Assembly: GCA_910584065.1 (NCBI GenBank) | Contig: CAJTZN010000003.1 | Coordinates: 1 to 64,000 of the forward strand | Reading direction: 5' to 3' | Origin: an uncultured Eubacterium sp. | Lineage (GTDB): Bacteria > Bacillota > Clostridia > Lachnospirales > Lachnospiraceae | DNA length: 64,000 bases | Shown: positions 54,119-63,700 of the stretch, in pieces | Numbering within the stretch: position 1 is the first letter of the stretch | How the letters are laid out: each line of letters begins with the position of its first letter | Notes under the pieces: model-generated | What the model was told of the DNA's origin: nothing | The model's database searches: none | What the model saw: only the letters and a program-made list of their open reading frames with translations | Translations under genes and position numbers: made by a program

Positions 54119-54982
54119 TTACTGCAATAGTTCCGATATGTTCCGATAATCCCGGTCGGGATTTTTCCGCTGCGCGACTGCCAGCACTTTCTGACCCAAC
54201 AGCCGGTATATCATTCGTTCTTCCCCACCGAGCACAGCCAGATGGCCCTCTACGGTGTGGACGTCGCCGCGCTCGATTGGCCCGGTCAAAGTCTTTTCGG
54301 CGCCATCCCGGACGGCCGCCTCTATATTATGAACGACAAGAGGCCCCACAAGTTCCCGGCCCGTCTCCTCCGGGATTCCACACTGCTTGAGCAGATCCAG
54401 TCCCATCGAAAAAAGTCCCGTCATAAAATTACTAACGAGGGAAGCACTGCAGTGATACCGCATTTTCGCCTCTGGAGAGATTTTCAAAACCCGGTTGCCC
54501 ATGTGTGAAAACATGTCCTCCATGACGGCGGCAGCCCTCTTTTGTCCCTCGATCGTAACGATCGCCGAATTCAATTTCTGATAAGATGTGAATTTATCGC
54601 TGAACGCATACATAGGATGAACCGAACAGCCGGCCGCGCCGGTACTCTCGATTCCTGAAAATACAGCAGATGATAATGAGCCACTGAAATGGCATACTAT
54701 TTTACCCGCAAGCGGATGTACGGCAGAACCATTTTCTCCCATTCCGCGCATCTGCTGCCAGACATTCCCAATCTCATCATCGGGAACGGCGAGGCAGAGC
54801 AATCCGCATGCCTGAATCAATTCATATAAATCTTCAAATACTTTTGTTCCTGTGAAAGTCCCAGCCTGTTCCGAGCTTTCCCTGTGCCTGCTAACATAAC
54901 CGGCCACCTCAAATCCGTGTTCTATCATATATTTCCCCATCGAACACCCAACTTTTCCGGCCCCGATCATTCCAATCTCCAT
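54119..54982 (-). CDS. panG: Rossmann-like/DUF2520 protein, probable ketopantoate reductase (PanG type)
   Basis: 287 residues. The NAD(P) loop GMIGAGKVGCSMGKYM is at the N-terminus, followed by CLAVPDDEIGNVWQQM; the DUF2520 part begins around SVHPMYAFSDKFTSY and includes HCSASLVSNFMTGLFSMGLDLL. The start is ATG 54982 with AGGTGA upstream; longer starts would run through the promoter at 55069. PanG from Francisella belongs to this family and reduces ketopantoate. Its position just before panB and panC and the absence of panE support that role here. Confidence 0.75.
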   Translation of the reverse strand: MEIGMIGAGKVGCSMGKYMIEHGFEVAGYVSRHRESSEQAGTFTGTKVFEDLYELIQACGLLCLAVPDDEIGNVWQQMRGMGENGSAVHPLAGKIVCHFSGSLSSAVFSGIESTGAAGCSVHPMYAFSDKFTSYQKLNSAIVTIEGQKRAAAVMEDMFSHMGNRVLKISPEAKMRYHCSASLVSNFMTGLFSMGLDLLKQCGIPEETGRELVGPLVVHNIEAAVRDGAEKTLTGPIERGDVHTVEGHLAVLGGEERMIYRLLGQKVLAVAQRKNPDRDYRNISELLQ

Positions 54983-55068
54983 GTCATCACCTGCTCTCTC
55001 CGAATGCGGCAGACAGTGACACCCAAAATTCATCTGATGCAGTTTCCTACGAATACCGCTCGGTGTAA

Positions 55069-55097
55069 AGAATACCACAATTCGGAAAAAAAAGCAA
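55069..55097 (-). promoter_or_regulatory. Promoter of the panG-panB-panC operon
   Basis: Minus strand TTGCTT (55097-55092), 17 bp, TATTCT (55074-55069). Confidence 0.5.
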
Positions 55098-55125
55098 ATA
55101 ATTTTCCTTCCCCGAAAAAAATCTC

Positions 55126-55153
55126 TTGAGGTTTTTCTCATTTCCGTTATAAT
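55126..55153 (+). promoter_or_regulatory. Promoter of carB
   Basis: TTGAGG (55126-55131), 16 bp, TATAAT (55148-55153), 45 bp before the ATG. It diverges from the panG promoter. I see no PyrR-type attenuator in the short leader. Confidence 0.65.
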
Positions 55154-55197
55154 ATAATATGAACATGTGTGATTGAAAGAGACTAGGAGGATACAAA

Positions 55198-58100
55198 ATG
55201 CCAAAAAGAACTGATATTCACAAGGTACTTATTATTGGCTCTGGCCCGATCATCATCGGTCAGGCGTGTGAGTTTGATTATTCCGGCACCCAGGCGTGTA
55301 AAGCGCTGCGTAAACTGGGATACGAGATCGTATTAGTGAATTCCAACCCTGCTACGATCATGACCGATCCGGAAACTGCCGATGTCACTTATATCGAGCC
55401 TTTGAATGTAAACCGCTTGGAGCAGATCATCGCAAAAGAGCGGCCCGATGCCCTACTCCCCAACTTAGGAGGACAGTCCGGCCTGAATTTATGTGCGGAA
55501 TTGAACCAAAAAGGAATTTTAGACAAATATAATGTAAAAGTGATCGGTGTTCAGGTCGACGCGATCGAGCGCGGCGAAGACCGGATCGAATTTAAAAAGA
55601 CAATGGACAAGCTCGGGATCGAAATGGCCCGCAGCGAAGTGGCCTACAGCGTAGATGAGGCTTTGTCCATCGCTGACAAACTCGGCTATCCCGTGGTACT
55701 CCGCCCGGCGTACACGATGGGCGGCGCAGGCGGCGGCCTCGTCTATAATAAAGAAGAATTGAAAACCGTATGCGCACGCGGTCTTCAGGCAAGCCTTGTC
55801 GGACAGGTACTCGTCGAAGAGTCCATTCTCGGCTGGGAAGAACTGGAACTGGAAGTCGTGCGCGACGCTGAAAATAACATTATTACTGTATGCTTTATCG
55901 AAAACATCGACCCATTGGGCGTACATACCGGCGATTCGTTTTGTTCCGCACCGATGCTCACCATTTCCGAGGAATGTCAAAAGCGCTTGCAGGAACAGGC
56001 GTATAAGATCGTGGAATCGGTGCAGGTCATCGGCGGTACCAATGTACAGTTCGCCCACGACCCGGTCAGCGACCGGATCATTGTCATCGAAATCAACCCG
56101 CGTACGTCCCGTTCCTCCGCCCTCGCCTCCAAAGCGACCGGCTTCCCGATCGCGCTCGTGTCGGCGATGCTGGCTTCCGGCCTGACGCTAAAAGATATTC
56201 CGTGTGGCAAATATGGCACACTGGACAAGTACGTACCGGACGGCGATTACGTCGTGATCAAATTCGCGCGCTGGGCATTTGAGAAGTTCAAAGGCGTGGA
56301 AGACAAACTCGGCACGCAGATGCGCGCGGTCGGGGAAGTGATGAGTATTGGCAAAACCTATAAGGAAGCGTTCCAAAAAGCCATCCGCAGCCTGGAAACC
56401 GGTCGCTACGGCCTGGGCCACGCGAAAGATTTTGATTCTATGACGAAGAAAGAACTCCTCCAGCTCTTGATCACACCATCGAGCGAACGGCATTTTATCA
56501 TGTACGAGGCGCTGAGAAAAGGCGCTACGGTAGAAGAGATCCACGAGCTCACAAAAGTAAAGCACTACTTTATCGAACAGATGAAAGAACTGGTAGAAGA
56601 AGAGGAAGAACTGATGAAGTCCAAAGGCAGCCTTCCGTCGGATGAGCTTCTCACTGCTGCGAAAAAGGACGGCTTTTCAGATAAATATTTGAGTAAAATA
56701 CTGGAAATCCCGGAAGAAGACATACGGAACAAACGGATTTCCCTCGGCGTCTGCGAAGCGTGGGAAGGCGTCCATGTCAGCGGCACGGAAAACAGCGCTT
56801 ACTACTATTCCACCTACAACGCGCCGGACAAAAATCCGGTGACATCGGATAAACCGAAGATCATGATCCTCGGCGGCGGCCCGAACCGCATCGGCCAGGG
56901 AATCGAGTTTGACTACTGCTGTGTCCATGCGGCTATCGCCCTGAAACATCTGGGCTTTGAAACGATCATCGTCAACTGTAACCCTGAGACGGTATCCACC
57001 GACTACGACACGTCGGATAAATTATATTTTGAGCCGCTGACACTGGAAGATGTGCTGAGCATCTACAATAAGGAAAAACCGCTCGGCGTCATCGCGCAGT
57101 TTGGCGGCCAGACGCCGCTAAACCTCGCGGCGGAACTTGAGAAGAACGGCGTGAAGATCCTCGGAACGTCTCCTTCCGTGATCGACCTCGCGGAAGACCG
57201 CGACCAGTTCCGCGCGATGATGGACAAGCTGGAAATCCCGATGCCGGAATCCGGCATGGCAACGACAGTAGAAGAAGCTGTTTCCATCGCGGAACAGATC
57301 GGCTACCCGGTTATGGTACGTCCTTCGTACGTACTCGGCGGCCGCGGCATGGAAGTTGTCTATGATAACGACAGCATGGAAGAATATATGAATGCGGCTG
57401 TCGGCGTCACGCCTGACCGCCCGATCCTCATCGACCGCTTCCTGAACCATGCGATGGAATGTGAAGCGGATGCGATCAGCGACGGAACAAACGCGTTTGT
57501 TCCTGCCGTGATGGAGCACATTGAGCTGGCCGGCGTCCATTCGGGAGACTCCGCCTGCATCATTCCTTCCGTCCACATTTCACCGGACAATGTCAAAACG
57601 ATCAAAGAATATACGAAACGGATCGCGGAGGAAATGCACGTAAAAGGCCTGATGAACATGCAGTATGCCATCGAAAACGGGAAAGTCTACGTATTGGAGG
57701 CCAATCCGAGAGCGTCCCGTACGGTGCCATTAGTTTCCAAAGTGTGCAACATCCGCATGGTTCCTCTTGCTACCGATATTATCACCTCTGAGCTTACCGA
57801 GCGGCCGTCTCCGGTTATTGGGCTGAAAGAGCAGAACATCCCGAACTATGGCGTGAAAGAAGCTGCTTTTCCATTTAATATGTTCCAGGAAGTCGATCCG
57901 GTACTCGGCCCGGAAATGCGTTCTACCGGCGAAGTTCTCGGTCTGTCGCACTCATATGGAGAAGCATTCTTCAAAGCACAGGAAGCCGTACAGTCCACGC
58001 TTCCGCTCGAGGGAACGGTATTGATCTCCGTCAATGCCAAAGATCGGAACGAAGTGGTGGAAGTGGCGAAAAGTTTTGCGGGGGATGGGTTTAAGATCGT

Positions 58101-58422
58101 GGCAACCGGGCACACGTATGAATTGATCCATGAGGCTGGCATTCCAGCCGAGAAGGTGAAAAAACTCTACGAAGGGCGCCCGAACATACTCGATATGATC
58201 ACGAACGGCGACATCCAGCTAATCATCAACTCCCCGGTCGGCAAGGACAGCGTACATGACGACAGTTATCTGCGCAAGGCCGCGATCAAAGGGAAAGTGC
58301 CTTATATGACGACGATCGCCGCGGCGAAAGCGACGGCGGACGGGATCCATTATGTAAAGACGCATGCGAGTACGGAAGTGAAGTCGCTGCAGGAACTGCA
58401 TAGTGAGATATGTGATCTGTGA
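55198..58422 (+). CDS. carB: Carbamoyl-phosphate synthase large subunit
   Basis: 1074 residues, full length. The two ATP-grasp halves are visible: first half (1-400) with GSGPIIIGQACEFDYSGTQA and LRPAYTMGGAGGG; second half (about 547-935) with GGGPNRIGQGIEFDYCCVHA and VRPSYVLGGRGMEVV. The oligomerisation domain lies between them, and an MGS-type allosteric domain (about 936-1074, ending KTHASTEVKSLQEL) is present. RBS AGGAGG 7 bp upstream. It makes carbamoyl phosphate from bicarbonate, ATP and ammonia supplied by CarA. carA and pyr/arg genes are not adjacent, so it is a lone gene with its own promoter and terminator. Confidence 0.97.
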   Translation: MPKRTDIHKVLIIGSGPIIIGQACEFDYSGTQACKALRKLGYEIVLVNSNPATIMTDPETADVTYIEPLNVNRLEQIIAKERPDALLPNLGGQSGLNLCAELNQKGILDKYNVKVIGVQVDAIERGEDRIEFKKTMDKLGIEMARSEVAYSVDEALSIADKLGYPVVLRPAYTMGGAGGGLVYNKEELKTVCARGLQASLVGQVLVEESILGWEELELEVVRDAENNIITVCFIENIDPLGVHTGDSFCSAPMLTISEECQKRLQEQAYKIVESVQVIGGTNVQFAHDPVSDRIIVIEINPRTSRSSALASKATGFPIALVSAMLASGLTLKDIPCGKYGTLDKYVPDGDYVVIKFARWAFEKFKGVEDKLGTQMRAVGEVMSIGKTYKEAFQKAIRSLETGRYGLGHAKDFDSMTKKELLQLLITPSSERHFIMYEALRKGATVEEIHELTKVKHYFIEQMKELVEEEEELMKSKGSLPSDELLTAAKKDGFSDKYLSKILEIPEEDIRNKRISLGVCEAWEGVHVSGTENSAYYYSTYNAPDKNPVTSDKPKIMILGGGPNRIGQGIEFDYCCVHAAIALKHLGFETIIVNCNPETVSTDYDTSDKLYFEPLTLEDVLSIYNKEKPLGVIAQFGGQTPLNLAAELEKNGVKILGTSPSVIDLAEDRDQFRAMMDKLEIPMPESGMATTVEEAVSIAEQIGYPVMVRPSYVLGGRGMEVVYDNDSMEEYMNAAVGVTPDRPILIDRFLNHAMECEADAISDGTNAFVPAVMEHIELAGVHSGDSACIIPSVHISPDNVKTIKEYTKRIAEEMHVKGLMNMQYAIENGKVYVLEANPRASRTVPLVSKVCNIRMVPLATDIITSELTERPSPVIGLKEQNIPNYGVKEAAFPFNMFQEVDPVLGPEMRSTGEVLGLSHSYGEAFFKAQEAVQSTLPLEGTVLISVNAKDRNEVVEVAKSFAGDGFKIVATGHTYELIHEAGIPAEKVKKLYEGRPNILDMITNGDIQLIINSPVGKDSVHDDSYLRKAAIKGKVPYMTTIAAAKATADGIHYVKTHASTEVKSLQELHSEICDL

Positions 58423-58469
58423 TGGTAATTTCAACTTTTAAAGCGTTGATCTATAACTAAAACGACCGT

Positions 58470-58510
58470 AAAAGCGGTGTCAGGATGTGATTCCCGCACC
58501 GCTTTTATTT
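58470..58510 (+). terminator. Terminator of carB
   Basis: AAAGCGGTG (58471-58479) pairs with CACCGCTTT (58497-58505) and is followed by TATTT. The 3' end of the Fic gene (58534) converges on it. Confidence 0.7.
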
Positions 58511-58533
58511 CTATTTACCAAATGCTACTATTA

Positions 58534-59163
58534 CTAATCTTGTATTCGCCTAATACAAGATTCCTTCATGAAACTTATGATTTTTGTATCATTCCCAGTT
58601 TCATAATATTCAATAAGTATTCCTTTGAATTCTTCCAGCTTCTCAATCGGTATTTGAAAAATACCTATATTATGTTCAATGAGCACCTTGTTTGTCATAA
58701 GCTGTGCTACTCGTTTATTTCCATCAATGAACATCTGAGTTCGTGTTATATAACAAAAATATTTCAATGCTCTTAACTCAATATCCTGTATCTGTTCTAT
58801 TTCATTGATTGATTCGATAATAACTCCTGTATGCGGCATTTCAGGTTCCCACGATGTACCACCAATCTGCACAGGAATGGTCCTTATTTCACCGGCATAA
58901 TGAAACAACAATTCTCCAACGATTTTATCAAACTCTCTTAACAACATGATACTATTATTGTATTCGAGATGATCTAAAAGAAATTGCCACGCACGCTTCA
59001 TATTAATTACAAACAATACTTCCTCCGTTTTAGTAGTAGTAGGAGCATTAGCAAGTATTGCCTCTGTTTTTGGAAATGTGGTTCCTAACCCTTCAAGATT
59101 AGCACTTTTCCATATACTGTCCACCAACATTCTTTTTGCCATTTCTATAGCTGAATCATGCAT
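58534..59163 (-). CDS. Fic-domain protein with Gln in place of the motif His
   Basis: 209 residues. The Fic core is YITRTQMFIDGNKRVAQL: the pattern HxFxDGNKR has Gln for His (TQMFIDGNKR). Without the His, normal AMPylation is not expected, although similar TRTQ.F.DGNKR forms seem common in clostridia. The N-terminal helix has conserved LEGLGTTFPKTEAI and a middle WQFLLDHLEYNN. The start has GGAGG 9 bp upstream. It is the last gene of the minus-strand cluster with the toxin, YezG protein and ATPase. Function uncertain. Confidence 0.75.
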   Translation of the reverse strand: MHDSAIEMAKRMLVDSIWKSANLEGLGTTFPKTEAILANAPTTTKTEEVLFVINMKRAWQFLLDHLEYNNSIMLLREFDKIVGELLFHYAGEIRTIPVQIGGTSWEPEMPHTGVIIESINEIEQIQDIELRALKYFCYITRTQMFIDGNKRVAQLMTNKVLIEHNIGIFQIPIEKLEEFKGILIEYYETGNDTKIISFMKESCIRRIQD

Positions 59164-59290
59164 TTATTAATTCCTCCAATTTAATAGCTTCATATACTCT
59201 ATCCATTTTTATATTTTTCATCCAGACAGGCATCTCCGAGCCTTACATTCTCAATCCTGACACCTTTCCTCATCCGTCACCGGGATCTGG
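59164..59290 (-). other. Gene debris between the YezG-type gene and the Fic gene
   Basis: Short open pieces overlap. One, in the +1 frame of the immunity gene end, reads NELGTKAVLRIIDQIPVTDE and stops. The next begins ATG and reads MRKGVRIENVRLGDACLDEK, similar in style to an HsdS N-terminus (VRLGD). A third, MKNIKMDRVYEAIKLEELINA, stops at the Fic start codon. A broken type I restriction-modification locus is one reading, since fic genes often sit in such loci, but the pieces are too short to be certain. Confidence 0.3.
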
Positions 59291-59704
59291 TCAATGATCC
59301 GCAGGACAGCCTTTGTCCCCAGTTCGTTTTTGGCCTTTATCAAATATCTCCTTTTTCCACTCCTTCTGGATTCGATATTCGCTTGCGTTCATATCATAGT
59401 ACTCCATATCAAGCCTAATCCCAGACTTATCAACAGAAATAGTACCAACATTGTACTTTTCAGGAATGTAACACTTAGAATCCTTAATTACCCGAACAAC
59501 ATCTGAAAACACCTGTGCTAGTTCATTCTCGTCGAGTTCATCCTGTTCGGCAAGCGTATAGCATTGGATCGCTTCACCGTTTATGTAAGAATAAAAATAT
59601 ACTTCTTGACTTGTTTTTGTTATTCCCACAAAGAAAATCGTCTTCTCACTCTTTTCAGGAAGGATTTTTTTAACCTTATCAAAAATTATTGTTTCTAGCT
59701 TCAT
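59291..59704 (-). CDS. YezG/DUF600-family immunity protein
   Basis: 137 residues. The alternating pattern TIFFVGITKTSQEVYFYSYING, the acidic helix DELDENELAQVF and the ending YYDMNASEYRIQKEWKKEIF match the YezG family, which in Bacillus subtilis is the antitoxin of the LXG DNase YeeF. The preceding gene encodes a YeeF-like nuclease, so the pairing is as expected. After WKKEIF the tail (DKGQKRTGDKG...) looks foreign and may come from the debris downstream. Start with GGAGG 6 bp upstream. Confidence 0.75.
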   Translation of the reverse strand: MKLETIIFDKVKKILPEKSEKTIFFVGITKTSQEVYFYSYINGEAIQCYTLAEQDELDENELAQVFSDVVRVIKDSKCYIPEKYNVGTISVDKSGIRLDMEYYDMNASEYRIQKEWKKEIFDKGQKRTGDKGCPADH

Positions 59705-59772
59705 ATTTTACCTCCATTCGCACACGTTTTTTGTGCATGAAAGAAGTTTGGGCGTGCGCGCACAAGCTTCCT

Positions 59773-59796
59773 GAGTGAAAAATTTATTTTTCACTC
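59773..59796 (-). other. Perfect 10-bp stem-loop between toxin and immunity genes
   Basis: GAGTGAAAAA/TTTTTCACTC around a 4-nt loop (59773-59782 and 59787-59796). It has no T-tract on the minus strand, so it is probably not a full terminator. It starts right after the toxin stop at 59804 and may adjust the toxin-to-immunity ratio. Confidence 0.45.
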
Positions 59797-59803
59797 TTGC
59801 CTC

Positions 59804-60736
59804 CTATTCCGGACTATATTCCTTATAGCTCTTCATTCCTGTTGATTCATCAAGAATGCCCACGGTAACTTTAGCAGGATTATCATTCTCATCATACTTG
59901 ACCTTAACCGATGTGATCGAAACATCACAGCCGTCTTCTCCCATTTCCTTAATTGTCCGCTTTAATCGCTCATGATCTTCATCGCTTATCTTGTCACCCA
60001 ATGAATCTAATAAATTCGTAGATCCCTCCACATTATCAAATTCACACACTGTTTTTTTACTATCAATCGCGTACTCTGCCTCCATTTTTGATGGCCGGCT
60101 TGAGCCACCATCATATTCAATATCTATGTGCATGGCGACCTCTTTGCCTTCCTGCAGTGCTTTGGCAATCTCATTCTCCATCCTCTTATAATCGCCGCGA
60201 TTGATCGTTCTTCTCATAGGAACAAGATTCTCTGCTCCCTCCGCGCCACCAAGGAATCTCGCAATAATATGTCCGCCATCATCTTTTTCCTGACGTTCTT
60301 CCCCGCCAGATTCCTTCTGCTCCTTCATATTCCGAGAACCTTCTTCCGTGTACACAGGATTAGAATCACATGAGATTTTATTTCCATTCCCATCTGTTTT
60401 ATATCTATTTCCTTTTACCGTATATTCCGTATTTGGAAGAACTTCTCCATTTTTCTTATATGTCTGACCGCTATCATCCGTTTCATATGTATTTCCATTA
60501 AATTCATATGTGGAATTAGTTTCTCTTTTTTCAGAATAATCCGGCTCTTTATGAATTTCCTCTTTTAGCTTTGATATCTGTGCATTTTTATCCGAATCAG
60601 CATCGACCTGAAAAAAATCCCCTTTCTCAAACAACTGATTGAATTTTTCAATCGACGCCTTGCTGATTTCATTCCCTTCCATCCCCTTCCTTTCCGGAGT
60701 TTCAGAAGTTTCACTTAATCCACCATGAACATTCAT
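59804..60736 (-). CDS. Non-specific DNA/RNA endonuclease toxin (YeeF-like C-terminal domain)
   Basis: 310 residues. The C-terminal part from about 140 has the Endonuclea_NS_2 motif DDGGHIIARFLGGAEGAENL and VPMRRTINRGDYKRMENEI (catalytic His in DGGH near residue 155, Asn in INRG). Upstream is a spacer of YTxxGxxYxxN elements (NTYETDDSGQTYKKNGEVLP; NRYKTDGNGNKIS), typical of pre-toxin linkers in Lachnospiraceae effectors. No LXG, WXG or signal peptide is at the N-terminus (MNVHGGLSETSETPE). It lies 14 bp after the ATPase gene and is followed by its likely immunity gene. Export route unknown. Confidence 0.8.
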   Translation of the reverse strand: MNVHGGLSETSETPERKGMEGNEISKASIEKFNQLFEKGDFFQVDADSDKNAQISKLKEEIHKEPDYSEKRETNSTYEFNGNTYETDDSGQTYKKNGEVLPNTEYTVKGNRYKTDGNGNKISCDSNPVYTEEGSRNMKEQKESGGEERQEKDDGGHIIARFLGGAEGAENLVPMRRTINRGDYKRMENEIAKALQEGKEVAMHIDIEYDGGSSRPSKMEAEYAIDSKKTVCEFDNVEGSTNLLDSLGDKISDEDHERLKRTIKEMGEDGCDVSITSVKVKYDENDNPAKVTVGILDESTGMKSYKEYSPE

Positions 60737-60750
60737 ATCATCACACTCCT

Positions 60751-63700
60751 TTATATGTAATCTATAAATCTTTCAAATAAATCCGCCGTCTCAGCCCGAC
60801 CATCAAGCTGCTCCTGCTCCTTTATCAATAGAGCTACTATTTTCTGCTGGTCCGTTTCACTGAGAAACATGATATCAGGTTCAAGCGTTTCTTTGATACA
60901 ATCATACCAACTGCTAATATTGCTTTCTTTTCCCCTTGCCAACCCCAAAACCATTTCAGAGTTGAACAGGCTGTAAACAACCTGTCCTCTCAATTTCTGA
61001 ATTTCGTCCTTGATCTCCTCTTTTGTATATCTTATAAAAGCCACCTTTGCCTCTGATGGAATCTGCAGCCTATAGATACCATTTATCAATTCATCCAGAT
61101 ATTTGGTATCCAGTTCATCTCTCTTTTCGATAGGCAAAAGCAGGTATTCAAGATATTTCATCTTATCTATTTCATCTCTAGTGACATTCTCATAAATATA
61201 CCCTGGTACCTTTTTAAAATTCGTATCCATATTACAAAGAACTGGTTCCAGCCAATTATTTTGATATACCGCTGCCACAAACGTCTTCAGTCTTGATAAT
61301 TCAAGAATTTGATCTTCGTTCAGGCTTGCCGCTCTTCCGACCAGTTCCCGGTCCTCCAGATCCGGCAGACCGAAGATGATCTTCGTGTTGGTATTTCTTA
61401 TAACAGACATATCCATAAGACCGGGCGCCTGGTCCGCGATAATAAATCCTTCACCATACGTTCTCATTTCCGCGATGGAATTCGCTAACATCTCTACTGA
61501 TTTTCCAAGCATATTGGAACCTTCAGCCGATTGTTCCGTAGACGTACGTTTCAATATATTGTGCGCCTCTTCTAATACCGTCACATGATGAAGCGGTTCA
61601 TTTCCACTGGCAGCATTCGCCATACGATATTCCTGTAATTTCAATACCAGCAAACCCATGATAAGTGATTTCGTTTCACCAGCACCCGTTCGGCTAAGAT
61701 CTACGATCACATTTTCATCAAATAATTCTTTTCCACTCAGCTCATGATTCGTAAAAATTTGTCCATACAGACCATTTGTTAATGACTTGAGCCTGGTGCA
61801 AAGCGCCCCCTTATAATCGCCCTTACTGTCAGAAGAATACGCAGAATCGTCCATTACAATGTTTATCTGACGCAGGACATCAATAAAAGAGGGATAAAGT
61901 GGTCTTCCTTTCTCATCCTTGTATCTACATTCCGATGTTTCCAGATTCCAGCCGGATACTACGTAAGATTTCTCAACCGCATCCTTCAGAACTGCCGGCA
62001 TCGCCGCATACATCGGCCAGCACACATTAAATATCTCGATCAGATGGTCGATATGTTCTAATACGTGAATATCATCCGGAAAGCTGAAAGGATCAAGCCG
62101 CAAAAGAGGCGTCTTCCTGTAGTTTGTTCCGTATACATGGACATTATCATAACTGCCAAAACGATCCTTGTATTCTCCCTTTGCCGGCTCAATCACCATG
62201 AACTTGATCGTCTCTTTTTTGCCTTTCACAGGATGGACCATAAGCTTATCGAGCATAGAATAAATAGCCGTCGATTTCCCTTTTCCCGTGGAACCCGTGA
62301 TGAATGTATGCATCGCCAGACTATCAATATCAACACACACTTCCTGTGATCTTCCTCCACACTCTTCGTTATGCCCCATATGATAAAGTTTACCGAGCAT
62401 CAGGGAATCCTTTGTGTTTTCCAGGACATTCCTTCCAAACGGAGCCATTGGAATCACCGTTATGCCTGACACCGATTTCTTTGGCAAACCGATTTGGATC
62501 GCCAGCTCGTCTCCGCTAACAATGGACGCGGGCGTTACGATGATGCCATCCTCTTTACTCTGCAAAAATCTTGGATGAACGAGAGAACGGATATACTTCC
62601 CAAGTACGTCTGTATCTTCCGGCTTGAACCATGAATTTATATGCGAAGCCTGAACGCTTGAATTTTTCCCCCGCATAAGCGCATTATAATTACTGGCAAC
62701 GGTCAGCGCTATTTCACGATTTTCTGCAATGACATATGCCGCACAATCAAATGCCCCAAAGCTCTCACATTCATCAAGTCGTTCCAAATGCTTATCGATC
62801 TTATCAAGCAGGGTTTTAACAGAACGATTCTCATATGTTAATTGCAGACTCTTTCCTGCTGTTTTGGAAGAAGATGACGTATCGGTGACAGCTTTGTTTC
62901 TCTGCTCTATCTCTGTCGTTGTATTCGTTTTTCCCGTAGTGTCTGCCGTGCTGTTGTTCACACCGGCATTAAATCCGACATTTGCAGAAACAACAAAATC
63001 AACCCCTACGCTTGCGCTTCCCCCAAAATATTTACCTTTTGATTTTGTTTTGCTCTGGGTCAGGGCAATCCCTTTTGAAAGACCTTCCGATATTCCCTCT
63101 GTTCTGGCTTTTGATAGTGATAACGTATCGCTCTCGTTTATCGTTACGGAACTTCTTGCGAATGTCGAAAGTTGTGTATGCAATAATTCATAACCCTGTT
63201 TTACAACCTGGATTTCTGAGGCAGACACGGGGTCTGCCAGCATCACGATCGTATATCTTTGGCCTTTTAAAGAATCCACTAAATTCTCTATTCCCTGCAC
63301 ATAACCTTCCATGCTTTTATCATCTTCGTCACGCAGGGCAACAATTCCAGACACAGACGAATAACACTTTTTGATATTGTCACTACCTCTTCCGGCAAAT
63401 GTCGTCTCTTTAAATCTCGTTACTTCTGCTTTAGATATTTCTTCCAATTCAGATCCCGCAAGATTTCCCACAAGAGCTCCTTTAAAAGCAGCCGCATCTG
63501 CCTGACGTCTCTTTACGCTCACTTGCTTTGAATCCCTTGCATTTTTAGAAAGGATTCCGAAATAGTACTCCATTTTCTGTCCGTCACTTTTAATGATTGT
63601 CGCAATACTACAGTCAATAGATGAGACCACATTTACAATCGTTGTCAGCTTATTTAAGAAGTTTTCTTCCTTATTGACAACCAATTTCGTCAACTTATAA

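Noticed and set aside
52750..54390. 546-codon open frame on the plus strand
   Set aside because: It runs antisense to panC, panB and panG, which have clear family motifs and RBSs. It has no RBS and no domain.
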